Shown: positions 52,987-63,264 of the stretch, piece after piece
Layout: each line of letters begins with the position of its first letter
Numbering within the stretch: position 1 is the first letter of the stretch
DNA from: Eurosta solidaginis
Lineage: Eukaryota > Arthropoda > Insecta > Diptera > Tephritidae
Assembly (NCBI RefSeq): GCF_040869045.1
Contig: NC_090322.1
Location: forward strand, 170,018,672 to 170,082,671
Direction: 5' to 3'
DNA: 64,000 nucleotides
Notes under the pieces: model-generated
The model's input: only the letters and a program-made list of their open reading frames with translations
Told to the model about the DNA's origin: nothing
Database searches by the model: none
Program-made: the position numbers and the translations under genes

Positions 52987-53972
52987 CAGTGTTGCCAGGT
53001 GATGAAAAAAAAGAAGCTAGATTGGCAAAAAAAAAGGTTAGAAAAGGCTAAATTTAAAAAAAAAAGAATCAAAAAAAGCCAGAAATTTTTTTGGTTAATT
53101 CATTAAATTTGTTTATATTTTAGTTTACACATTTGTAAATAAAAACTTATAAACATAACTTCTTGTTTCAAAACATATCAGGCACATTTTCCTTGACTAG
53201 CACGTGGAATTACTTTAAATGATTGCATATGTGTATATATGTACATAAACGAAAATATTACAAACTAATTATTTATATAAAATATTCCCTGTCTGAAGAA
53301 TTAGAATAGCTTAAGTCTACGTATAAAGTATAGCTATTTACCATAGATATGAGATCATCAGTAATTTCAAAATCATTATAACATTTAGATAAGCGTTTTA
53401 ACGAGCATCTAATATTAAGCAGCGCATTAAGCATTACAATTTTTAGTTTGTTCCTTAATTTAGTTTTCAGAATTTTCATGCCACTAAAAATTCTTTCAAC
53501 CTCCGCGTTACTGAGTGGTAATACTAAAAAACTAAATATGAATTCGACAAGTTCTAAGAAAGGAGGTTCGTTTAATGCATTTTTATGTTCTCGGACTTCC
53601 GACCAAAATTCCATGGTGGAGTGTACATTTTTCCATTGTCTAGTTATAAATTTTCGCCACTGCAGCTCTATTAATGCTATTTGTCTTGAAGAATAAGTAT
53701 ACCTCTCTTTTTCAAAGTAAGAAAATACATGAGGCTTTGAAACTTTTTCAACGAATTTTCAGCAGAAAAAATTAATCTTTTGTAGAGAACTCATATTATA
53801 AGGTATTAGGTGTTCACAGGAACTATTGAAATTATTTTATTTTTGAAATTATTAAAAATACAATCGGAGTAAAAAAGGCTAGAAAAAAGTCACGAAGCTA
53901 AACCCAAAATTTCGAGGCTAAAGGCAAAAAAAGGCTAAATCTAGCCTCGAAAAGGCTAACTTGGCAACACTG
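52987..53972 (-). mobile_element. 986-bp hAT remnant with exact 8-bp duplication
   Basis: Ends CAGTGTTGCCAGGTG and, inverted, CAGTGTTGCCAAGTT, flanked by GTCTCCAA at 52979-52986 and 53973-53980. AGGCTA-rich subterminal sequence (AAAAAAGGCTA) at both ends. Internally deleted: only the transposase C-terminus remains. Confidence 0.92.
53273..53698 (-). pseudogene. hAT transposase C-terminal dimerisation domain (hATC)
   Basis: Open frame from about 53698 to the stop at 53273. It holds IALIELQWRKF, EFWSEVREHKNA, then the hATC signature FLVLPLSNAEVERIFS followed by KTKLRNKL and LLNIRCSLK. This domain mediates transposase dimerisation. The DNA-binding and catalytic parts are deleted, so it could at most act as a truncated dimerisation peptide if expressed. 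The remaining frame has no stops. Confidence 0.85.
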
Positions 53973-53980
53973 GTCTCCAA

Positions 53981-54726
53981 TTTGAAAACTGTGGCTGTGT
54001 GAGTAAAACTAAAATCATCTTATTGGTAGTGGTTTAGTTTTTGATGAAAAATCAATGGAGTAAAACGTATGCACGCATGTTTGTTAACACACAAAAAGTA
54101 ACTCGTAAATATGCCATACAAATACTACTTTATTGCTAGAGTTTAAGGAAAAATTTAAACAAAATAAATTGTTAACATTAAACCATGAAAACATTCTGCG
54201 CATGAGCGTTTGTTTGCAAAATATATTTTCGCAAATGCGCAAATAAACAATAGCCTCATCCGATGTCGCTACTCTGCTTGTTCAGCGACAACTAAAAACG
54301 AAAGAGAATAATAATACGTGTAAAGTGGCGCCAATAATTATTTCACTAAATGAGGACCGCTGGTTTAAATACTAGTTTGGAGTTGGTAGTGGTGTCGTTT
54401 TTAAATTAATATATTAGTGCTATATTTAACTTTTTTGAAATTGTTTAATGGCCTGTACTTTTCTTTGAGAAAAGCTGTCGATAAATATATAATTGTTTAT
54501 GCCTTGGAATTATAGTTTGGCAGTAAAAGATGGACAAAATTTTCATCTTACCCAGAAATATCACCTCCGTCCGCGACTAAAAATTTACATCCATCATCTT
54601 CAGACGTAGTATTATCAATTTTAAGTTTAAGATAAAACAATTCAAGGCTTAGCCAAAACCAAAAACAAAATAAAATTTTTCAATTATAGAAAAATTAAAA
54701 AAACAATAATCATTACAAAAAATCAT
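53981..54726. other. Intergenic, no feature recognised
   Basis: About 750 bases without supported features. Confidence 0.4.
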
Positions 54727-54790
54727 TGTTCTGGCCTTGAGCTCGTTTCGAACCTTGAATACTTTATCAATAGGCCGATAAAACAAAAAC
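54727..54790 (-). repeat. tRNA-like SINE scrap
   Basis: On the minus strand, TATCGGCCTATTGATAAAG then AGGTTCGAAACGAGCTC and AAGGCC match the tRNA-like segment at 47841-47892. GGTTCGAAAC is a good B-box match. Confidence 0.45.
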
Positions 54791-54869
54791 AATTGATAAA
54801 AAAATTTATATTAATGTTAAATTTGACTACTTTGCGACACGCCAAAAATTGGCTTTCCTAAAATTAAAA

Positions 54870-55045
54870 AGTTATCATTGGTCCCCTCCGCATTTCTGTC
54901 CTTCCTCTCCTCATCCGCCGCACATTTATTCTTTCTGTTTCTTTATCTTGCACTCTCCCACTCCTTCTCTTATTACCGCTCTGAAGCCGTTGCCGACTCT
55001 TCTCCATTTTCCTCTCCTTTCTTTTTCCTTCTGAATCTGAAATTG
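54870..55045. repeat. Pyrimidine-rich tract
   Basis: CT-rich low-complexity DNA; frames here are composed of Ser/Leu/Phe/Pro and are not supported as genes. Confidence 0.6.
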
Positions 55046-55596
55046 AGGATTGTTTTCTCAAGTCTCAAGGAAATTAAAAAAAAAAAAGTTAAGTGTAAAA
55101 ATTTGCCGCTTCCCAGGAAATAAATTTTTTTTTTAATTTTGTGTTTTGGTGGTTATTTTTGTTCAAAACACAGCCAGCCCGACCATTTCGGGAACGATTT
55201 ATGTGGCCACGTTAAACCTTCAGGCCATTCCCTTCCTCCCTACCCCCAAGTTCCATGAGGAGCTTGGGGTCGCTAGAGCCTCGTCTGTTAGTAAAACAGG
55301 ATTCGCCGCGGATAGGTGAGGTTGACAATTGGGTTTGGAGAAGCTATATATTGCGCTGGCAACCTGAAAGGTTGCGCTACACAGCCCCTTGAATCTGGTA
55401 TTTTAGTCGCCTCTTACGACAGGCATACCTACCGCGGGTATATTCTGATCCCCTAATCCGCTGGGGATTTTCCATCACTTGTTTTGATGGTTTTCACTGG
55501 CTTGCCAGATTACCCCATTTTAGCCGACCCATACTTATTTGTATGGATTATTTTTTTTTAAATCGTGGCTAATGTCAAAACAAACCCTCAAACTCC

Positions 55597-55793
55597 TTAT
55601 TCTGCAGCGATTATTGAACCTGTCTCCTCAGTTCTAGCAAGGGTGATAGAATTACCATAAAATGGGCCATCAACTGTGGTGGCCACCACTTGGTCGATGT
55701 AAATCACTTGTTTTTCGAAAGGATTAAATGAACGCATTTCACAAGCAGAGCCAAAGTTTTTCATCAATAAATATGAAAGCAAAAAAACGTCGC
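55597..55793 (-). pseudogene. Exon-like ORF of unknown origin, left arm
   Basis: Inverted copy of 56241-56437 with the same reading frame and stop, preceded on its own strand by the same CATACCTCAG acceptor-like sequence. Conservation of the frame between arms reflects recent duplication. Confidence 0.45.
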
Positions 55794-55808
55794 CTGAGGT
55801 ATGTATAT

Positions 55809-56225
55809 TAGACTTGGCCGATTTATTAACCGATATCGCTCCATCGATTTTTCGATAGGATTCGGGCTCAGGAAAATAAGTTCCACTCCGCATACTCAAA
55901 AAAATAATTTTCGAGCCTGCGAAAAAAAAATGGCGAAAGGGTAAATTTTTCGGCCAATACACTCCCCAAAACCCAAAAAATATTTTTATTTTTTTTTTAA
56001 ACTGTTATCGCCAACTTTTTTACAACAGTTTTTTGAAAAAAAAAATAAAAATATTTTTTGGGTTTTGGCGAGTGTTTTGGCCGAAAAATTGAGCCTTTCG
56101 CCATTTTTTTCGCAGGCTCGAAAATTATTTTTTTTGAATATGCGTAGTGGAACTTTTTTTTCCTGAGCCCAAATCCTATCGAAAAATCGGTGGCGCGATA
56201 TCGGTTAATAAATCGACCAAGTCTA
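55809..56225. mobile_element. 417-bp MITE at the palindrome centre (hAT-like)
   Basis: TIRs TAGACTTGGCCGATTTATT and, inverted, TAGACTTGGTCGATTTATT, continuing CGATATCGC-CCA-CGATTTTTCG. Left flank is ATGTATAT; the right flank is ATATACAT, its reverse complement, because the palindrome continues past the element. Related to 45218-45558. Confidence 0.85.
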
Positions 56226-56240
56226 ATATACATACCTCAG

Positions 56241-56437
56241 GCGACGTGTTTTTGCTTTCATATTTATTGATGAAAAACTTTGGCTCTGCTTGTGAAATGC
56301 GTTCATTTAATCCTTTCGAAAAACAAGTGATTTACATCGACCAAGTGGTGGCCACCACAGTTGATGGCCCATTTTATGGTAATTCTATCACCCTTGCTAG
56401 AACTGAGGAGACAGGTTCAATAATCGCTGCAGAATAA
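56241..56437 (+). pseudogene. Exon-like ORF of unknown origin, right arm
   Basis: Starts after an acceptor-like CATACCTCAG and runs 65 codons to TAA: DVFLLSYLLMKNFG, SACEMRSFNPFEK, YIDQVVATTVDG and ITLARTEETGS. It has balanced amino-acid use and looks like a real terminal exon, but I do not recognise the protein. The same ORF lies inverted in the left arm. Confidence 0.45.
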
Positions 56438-56566
56438 GGAGTTTGAGGTTTGTTTTGACATTAGCCACGATTTAAAAAAAAATAATCCATACAAATAAGT
56501 ATGGGTCGGCTAAAATGGGGTAATCTGGCAAGCCAGTGAAAACCATCAAAACAAGTGATGGAAAAT

Positions 56567-56982
56567 CCCCAGCGGATTAGGGGATCAGAATATACCCGCG
56601 GTAGGTATGCCTGTCGTAAGAGGCGACTAAAATACCAGATTCAAGGGGCTGTGTAGCGCAACCTTTCAGGTTGCCAGCGCAATATATAGCTTCTCCAAAC
56701 CCAATTGTCAACCTCACCTATCCGCGGCGAATCCTGTTTTACTAACAGACGAGGCTCTAGCGACCCCAAGCTCCTCATGGAACTTGGGGGTAGGGAGGGA
56801 GGGAATGGCCTGAAGGTTTAACGTGGCCACATAAATCGTTCCCGAAATGGTCGGGCTGGCACCTTAATGGTGCTATGGTACCGGAGCGTATCGGATTTGT
56901 ATCCGGCAAAGGACCATCACATCGATAACACTCCCCAAAGACTTCGGGGAGCAACCTTATCGCTACAACAACAACAACAACA
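56567..56982 (+). mobile_element. SINE-like unit of about 415 bp with CAA tail
   Basis: Begins CCCCAGCGGATTAGGGGATC, includes GTCGTAAGAGGCGACT and a GACCCCAAGCTCCTCATGG block, and ends GCTACAACAACAAC, the same tail type as LINE-1. It has no ORF. A tail shared with a LINE suggests mobilisation by that family. A truncated inverted copy is at 55173-55465. Confidence 0.6.
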
Positions 56983-57664
56983 TTAGGCTAAAATGATTCC
57001 TTCAGAATATTTCACATTCTTGAAGAGGAAACAAGTTCATGTAGATTTGTATTCTGTGCTTGTTTATTTCCCATATGTCAAGCCCAAAGTGATATTTGGA
57101 GCCATTTGCAAAAGTTATAGCGATTTTCAAAAGGTTGATTACTTTTCATCCATCCAGAAACTTTCGGAGTGTAACAGCATACCTTACGGCTTATAAGGAC
57201 TTTAAAGCATAAACTTAGGTTTTAAGCCATTATATATTATATTTTTGTTTTTTTTTTTTGCCTGTTGGCCTACTTATTATTTTTTTCGTTGTAGCTAGCA
57301 GTTTATACCAAGTCGGTTAAAAGTCCATCAAAGCTACGAAAATGTTGATCGGGTGCCCAAATAGCAAGAAAAGCTTAGCAAATCTTAATATTTAAATGTT
57401 AATATTTGAAAAGGCAGCAGCTTCGGAATAATTTTATAGAATACTACATTTTATAGCAAAAAAAAAAAAAAATAAGTATATGCTCACAATTTGCGTTAGT
57501 CGTACAGGGGCCCGTTTCACGAAAATACAAGTCTTGTAATACAAGTGAATTTGTTTTGACAAATTTTTCTTTTTAGAACATGTTTGCTTGTAATAAAATA
57601 TTGTAAGGAATTTTGGGAAATCCTTGTTATTATACACTTTCTGCAAACGTTCGAATCGCTAAAT
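56983..57664. other. Intergenic, no feature recognised
   Basis: About 680 bases; the 68-codon frame at 56993 has no family resemblance. Confidence 0.4.
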
Positions 57665-57960
57665 TGTCGAATAAACAACTCCAATATTCAGTGATGCAAA
57701 ATGGTCTTTATTAGACTACTTTGAGAGCACTTCACAATAACACTTATACTTCACAACTAATTGCGTGTTTAAATCAAACTGATTACTGATTACTCAGCTT
57801 GCGCTGCTTTTATACTCTCCGTTGCTTCGTTCGCATATTTCTACTAACGTCTAGACGTTGTAGAACTGCTGTATCTCCTACTTGGTAATTTCTATATACA
57901 TGTATATTTGTAGTTTATGTCTATCTTATAGCCATATGCGGGTGTATGCGTGAGTACTAC
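57665..57960 (-). repeat. Candidate solo LTR
   Basis: Begins TGTCGAATAAACAACTCC; the minus strand ends with AATAAAGACCATTTTGC then GTTTATTCGACA, as at the end of many LTRs. The other boundary is not resolved and no duplication was found. Confidence 0.3.
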
Positions 57961-57989
57961 TTCGTTGCCTTGTATGTATGTGTGTAAAT

Positions 57990-58578
57990 CAGGGATGCAC
58001 CGTAACGTTAAGCTAATCGTTTATCAAAAAATTTCCACCGTTTCCGTTGAAACACTTCGAAATATTATCGATAAAAAAATTATGAAGATAAATTGTATCT
58101 CGTTTTTAACCGAAACGAAAAGCTTTCGTTAACGTTAAAAACGTTAACAAAAACGTGATACTTTATGTTTGAATTGTGCTGGCAATGCTATAGCCATGGT
58201 GAAGCCGTAAGGTGGTAACAGCGAGCGGACATACACACAAACTCCATGTAATTTGTTTGTGTAATTCGTTGGTGGTAATGTCAAAAATACTCTGAGAAAT
58301 ATTCGTACTGTCAAAATTCATGAGAAAAGTTGCAATCAGCTTGGCTAATGCTTTCACCTTCAATGACTTCGCCATCAATCAGCTTTGCCAGCATAGTTTG
58401 AAATTAATAATCAACATAAACGATTTGATTTCGTTTTGATATGGCAGAAAACGAAACAAAATCATTTCGTTAATTTTACGTTCTTAACGTTAATAAACAA
58501 AACGAAATGACTTTGTTTCGTTTATTAACGTTAATTATCGTAACGAAATGATATCGGTTCGTTGGTTAAGCATGCCTG
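57990..58578. mobile_element. 589-bp hAT-like MITE
   Basis: Ends CAGGGATGCACCGTAACG and, inverted, CAGGCATGCTTAACCAACG; exact 8-bp duplication GTGTAAAT (57982-57989 and 58579-58586). Subterminal regions are crowded with AACGTTAA and AACGAAA motifs in both orientations. No transposase; the interior 58150-58390 is unassigned. Confidence 0.85.
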
Positions 58579-58689
58579 GTGTAAATGATGATTGATTTGT
58601 TTACGTACACAAGAGTGGCAGCTTATTGTTGTTGTGCCTTTACTTATTTAGTATCAGCTTAGTGATGCTAATATTCGTCACAATATGTT

Positions 58690-59350
58690 GTATTTAACGT
58701 GGCCCAGGGCGTATGATGAACATCAAACTATTCAGGTTAGAAAAAGTTATACGAGCGGTGATGTAAAAATATAATTACTGGCGTATGCTGATGATATTCA
58801 CATTATTGGCCTTAACTAATGCGCCGTGATAGAACTTTGGATTAGATAAAAAGGCAAAAAAAAGTGTGACTTGCGGTAAATGAGAACAAGACGAAGTACT
58901 TGCTGTCATCCATGAAATAATCGTGGTATTCGCGCCTTGACTGCCATGTCACTTTTGATGGATGGAACCAGCGACGTATGGCTCGAAATCATAGACGGTG
59001 TCGAGAGAAGATGCAAGAGCCATCTCGTCTGTTCGAGAGTAAGTTCTTCGGAAGATGTATGGTTCTGTCCGGGATGCCGACGGGGAGCATCGAAGGAAGT
59101 GTAATAATGACCTGTATGAGTTTTACGCGGATATGAAGATAGTCTAGCGAATAAAAACCCCAAGACTTCGATGGCTGGGTCATGTTATGTGAATGGTCGA
59201 AGACTCTGCAATCAAGAAAGTTCTTCAATCGAAACCGCAGTTTAGAAGCAGAACAAGGTAGATACTTTCACTGAGCTGGGGGAGGCAGGTGGAGGAAGAC
59301 ATTACCACTCTTGTTGCTCCCAAGTGACGTCACTTATTGCGCATCAGGGA
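58690..59350 (+). pseudogene. RTE-like LINE C-terminal fragment
   Basis: Plus strand: AYADDIHII-type box at about 58775-58800, a VNENKTKYLL block (58877-58910), YSRLDCHVTF, then CMVLSGM and WLGHV-like (DGWVMLCEW) followed by a Glu/Gly-rich stretch ending before 59340. These are the last blocks of an RTE reverse transcriptase and its C-terminal arm, in broken frames. Confidence 0.7.
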
Positions 59351-60915
59351 TAGCTTGCGCGATTTGTTACGAAACGGCTAAAATCGCTTAGGCGGTTAAG
59401 AGGCAATTAATGACGATCAACTCAGAGTATCGTATTGGTAACTTTGCAACTTTTATGCATTGGGGGATGTATATTAGAGATATACGCCGCCAATAAACGC
59501 CGCCGCCGATTATTGTCGTTTTTCGCACGCTACCGCCGAATGTCAAAAATATCGGCGGCGGCGGCGGCGTCGGGCGCATTACTATATTTTCTACTCGTTT
59601 AAGACTGTTTAGGCCATTTATTGTTCATGTCGAAAATTAGTCGGATATGGTCGAAAGTAGTATCAACGGATGCGCATCACTGCCAGTTATAAGAAACTAG
59701 TTGCGAAATTTAACTCTTTCTAACTGTTCAAAAGTTATTTCAAAAACAGGCTCTTGCGATGTCAGCTTAAGACGGACGTTGCATCACCTAATTCACCAAG
59801 TTCTTAAAACAAAACATTAAAAGAAAAGTTATATAGGTAATAAATTTACCTATATGCTCACTTTGCATACTTTTTTCAAAAAATTAATAATGAACAATTA
59901 ATTCAAATAAAATGACCCAAGGCGAACATGTTTTCAAATTGTCCTCAAGTTGTTAAAAAAAGCAAATTGCCCAAAAAAGGTGTCGATATTTTTTTAAATT
60001 TTATATTCCGATTGGCTGAAAGAATAAGCGAAATCAGTGATGCAAGATCCTTTAGTAGGTTTTAGGGGCATAAACACTCCTTTGAAATGATTCTTACCTC
60101 ATACTTTAGTTGAGGATATATGTACGTATGAGAAGGGTTTGAAAAAACACTTGGGCTTACATTCAAACATCTGTTCTTTATTTGCGAAACTATACCATAG
60201 CGTATGAAATGTAAATTTTGATTTTCACACATCATCCTTCAACACCCAAGTCTCCCGGTTTAACATTTCCTAAAGTTGGCAGCCCTATTCAAAACTAGTC
60301 CCTACACGTTATGGCTCCTTTTACAAATGTGAATACGTAGGCACATATATTTACCTGGTGAGGCTTTGTCCTTCGCAAGAACACTCCAAGTGGTGAAGCA
60401 AAAGCTTTCCCAAGACAGTCGAATTAAAGAGGGTGTGTGCTACTACCCTAATGTAGTGGACAGTCGAACTAGTCTGAAAACTGAAGCTACGCGGTCATCC
60501 CTAATGAGCTCTTATATCATAAGGCCGGAAAACAGCAGTTAACATCTTTCAACTTAAAATCGGTCGACTTTCATTCCAAATTATCGTTTTGATTTAACGA
60601 AGACTATTGAAATCACTTTTGTGAACACAAACGTCTGCAAACTTTGGTCTACATTTTAAAAATTTTATGCAGGGACTTGTAAAATCTTAATTATGTAGAT
60701 GCACCGAGGATTATACGATTTTCACCCATGAGTTACGCAATGACATCTACTTAGACTGCTTATGATTTCGAGGGCGGCATCCTTGGCCGAATAGTCACTC
60801 CCTAACGTTTCAATGTGTTTCTCTAGTGTAGCTCCGTAGCATAGCGCGACAAATACATCCGTTAGAAAGTTTTCGGAGCTACACCTAGAACTTCTAGGAA
60901 AGTCACGTCGACGAA

Positions 60916-61355
60916 GGTATGAGTTCGAAGTCGCAGTCCTATAGCTTTTGTGCTGGCATATGGTGTGAGGGTCAGGAGGCGTGGTAGCGACTGGTGGTCG
61001 GGATTGCTACTGTTCGCATATCGGGAATTGTAGCTCTTAAAAACAGCCGAAAAAACTTGAGGCGCCCTGTGCCACGAGTGTCATGAGTATTAATAGACCA
61101 TTAATAGCAACCGTAAGACGCCTTTGTGCGTAACCAAGGAGCCAAAAATGATTTAAAGAAATTATGTTCGCGACGATTATTAGGAGTTAACCCCAGGTGG
61201 AACTACGCTTTGCACGAGATATACATACAAAAGTGTGACCATTTAATGTATCTCTATTTCTTTTCAGCAGACGCAGCAGTACCAATCCCAAAGACCAGGG
61301 TTAGGTTCGAAGCCTCTCTGGAGTAAGCGACAATCCCTCCGCAAGGAGCTACTCC
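60916..61355 (-). mobile_element. 5' region of a LINE-1-related element, copy 2
   Basis: Close relative of 22268-22670 and longer. On the minus strand near 61290-61330 it reads LLQRGFEPNPGLW followed by a WYC-type zinc-finger start; near 61135-61200 it has the end of the PHD finger with conserved spacing. This copy keeps the NPG of the 2A-like core. Confidence 0.6.
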
Positions 61356-61555
61356 TGAAAATTTTTTAACGATCTGCGAGATTTTGAGGCAAAAACCCCG
61401 AATCTTTCCGAAATGGCCAAAACGTTGACTTCCTTAAATACATACAAACAAAACCTTTCCTAAATATAATTTTTTTTAATAGAAAAATCAAGCTTTTTAA
61501 AATGAGAACACCGTATATAATAGAGCCTACGCCGCCGAGAAAGTGATCGGCGTAA

Positions 61556-61768
61556 AGCTGGAGTCATTGGTGCCGTATGTCGTATCGCTGTATCCGTATC
61601 CCTAACGTAATCAGCTGTTTATCGTTACGACGGTAAACCAAAACCCAATTGGTTGGCTACGATACGGTTACGACCTTAGCGGCACCAATAATCGATTGCA
61701 TTGATTCTCATAAGGTTGGTCGAATCAGCTGTTATAAGGTTACCGATAAAGCACCAATGTCTCCAGCT
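61556..61768. mobile_element. Harbinger-type MITE D, copy 3
   Basis: 213 bp, ends AGCTGGAGTCATTGGTGC and, inverted, AGCTGGAGACATTGGTGC; duplication TAA (61553-61555 and 61769-61771). It lies inside the right TIR of the 59475-61778 element, which shows the empty site. A 12-bp deletion relative to copies 1 and 2. Confidence 0.85.
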
Positions 61769-61834
61769 TAAATCTCTAATGTACATACATATCTACGTAC
61801 AAAAATGGCAGCTAAAAATATTACTCAGAAACAT

Positions 61835-62035
61835 GCTGTCATCAAAGTCCTCTAACGGGAGGCCAAGGAAACTGGCAGCTTCAACAGGGGTGGACCATAG
61901 GGAAGTTGCTTTTAGAAGCGTAGGTTCCACATTACAGTTCAAAATATGGTTGGTGTCATGTGGGGACACAACGCATGCAGGACGTACATTACGTATGTCG
62001 GGGTTGATTCTGGACGAGTTGGATCACAGTGACTA
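61835..62035 (-). pseudogene. LINE-1-family 3' end scrap
   Basis: Minus-strand match to the zinc-cluster end of LINE-1 (VWSTPVEAASFLGLP-like and CPACVVSPHDTNH-like, diverged), without the CAA tail. Confidence 0.65.
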
Positions 62036-62607
62036 GTGTCTCCTTTGGTAGTCTGCTTTTATCTTCTGCAAGGGTTGGATGTGAGATCCTTGCGGACTGG
62101 CCAGTTCAACCTAACCTATTACTCACCTGGTCAAAATGTATCCAAAACGAAAAATATATTCGCCAAAAAGCCCGATTTGCATTAAATTTGGGATAGCTTT
62201 TATACATAGTAAATAAAGGAATATGCCTTAAAAAACTACTTTGGTGCTTCGGAACGCTCTAATACATGCATATACATATGTAAATACACAAATACTTATA
62301 CTCAATATCTAAGTAAGTCAAAGTATTGTACAAAAGCATACTTGAAATTTACAAATAAATATATTAGTGTCATTCACGTTTCAGCCATTCATTCTCTATG
62401 TTGTTGTATTCAAATGCCATTTCTGCTAGATGTGACAATTAACGTTGTTATTGGCGTAGTCATCACCGTCGTCGTAGTCAACACAGACGTTGCTTTCGTA
62501 ATCACTTGCAGTTTGGTCTTACAAATATATATGTATGTCTATAGAGCTGTGTGTAAGTTGATGTGTTCTTTATACATATTTGCAAATATTGTATACACTA
62601 CATGGTT
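62036..62607. other. Intergenic, no feature recognised
   Basis: A GGCCAGTTCAACCTAACC motif at about 62098 resembles the 3' end of the LOA/I-like LINE; the rest is unassigned AT-rich DNA. Confidence 0.4.
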
Positions 62608-62611
62608 AGAC

Positions 62612-63258
62612 GCCCCAGAACACCATCTGCATAATGAGGCGAGAATACTCCCCATCAGGGAGAGAAATGAGATGCTGACCAAACAGTTTCTGTTGAATAC
62701 CCAGAAACCTGGGCATCCCAACAGACATCTGATTGACGAACCAGCACCGCCTAGGGGCCTAAGGAGTCATCTCCGTAAGCATTTTGAGGAATACGGCACC
62801 TGAGAACCCAGCCGTATGAAGCGAAAAAACACAAGCAGGTCCTTGGTGAACTCCATAGGCAGGCGTCGGACCTTTATGTCGGGAATTGCCCGGTGAATCC
62901 AGTACTTGAAGAAAAATATCCAGAACTCGCGGAAGAGGAACGCATACTCCCCAGGGAAACGCGTGTCACTCTTGCTCAACTTAGTTCTGGATACAGTAAC
63001 AGGTTAAACTCTTACCTATCCAGAATCAACCTCGACATACAAAATGTATGCCCCGCTTGCAATGTGTCCCCACATGACACCAACCATCTCTTTAATTGTA
63101 ATGTGGAACCAACGCCTCTAACACCCCTTTCCTTATGGTCCACCCCTGTTGAAACGGCAAGTTTCCTTGGACTCCCGTTAGAGGATATTGATGACAATCT
63201 GTGATCGGTCGCGGCTATTAGGTGGGGCGAGCATTGCTACAACAACAACAACAACAAC
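62612..63258 (+). mobile_element. 5'-truncated LINE-1 copy (647 bp)
   Basis: Matches LINE-1A from HLHNEARILPIRER to the CAA tail. It encodes the same C-terminal CPACNVSPHDTNHLFNC cluster and stop DIDDNL*, with a frame change near 62789. Possible 6-bp duplication AGACGC (62608-62613 and 63259-63264). Confidence 0.85.
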
Positions 63259-63264
63259 AGACGC

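Larger units (their letters stand above)
55173..56860. repeat. 1.69-kb near-perfect palindrome
   Basis: Reading outward from about 56016, both arms (about 840 bases each) carry the same sequence in opposite orientation: half a MITE, a 197-base exon-like ORF, a spacer with GTATGGATTATTTT (one strand), and a SINE-like segment. Arms differ by scattered substitutions and small indels. The right arm continues 120 bases past the palindrome to complete the SINE-like unit; the left arm does not. Confidence 0.92.
59475..61778. mobile_element. 2.3-kb TIR element with TAGAGATATACGCCGCC ends
   Basis: Left end TAGAGATATACGCCGCC; right end, after removing a Harbinger MITE, reads inverted TAGAGATTTACGCCGATC then GGCGGCG. 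Flanks ATGTATAT (59467-59474) and ATGTACAT (61779-61786) differ at one base. GCC/GGC-rich subterminal repeats. The interior holds a LINE 5' scrap and no transposase that I recognise. A matching end-scrap lies at 41840-41872. Confidence 0.65.

Noticed and set aside
54849..55123. Ser/Leu/Phe-rich frames at 54.9 kb
   Set aside because: Open only because the DNA is a pyrimidine tract; no domain or start context.
58906..59228. Minus-strand frames at 58.9-59.2 kb
   Set aside because: Antisense of the RTE fragment, which has the expected C-terminal blocks on the plus strand.
59388..59579. Pro/Gly-rich frame at 59.4-59.6 kb
   Set aside because: Translation of GCC/GGC repeats at the end of a TIR element.
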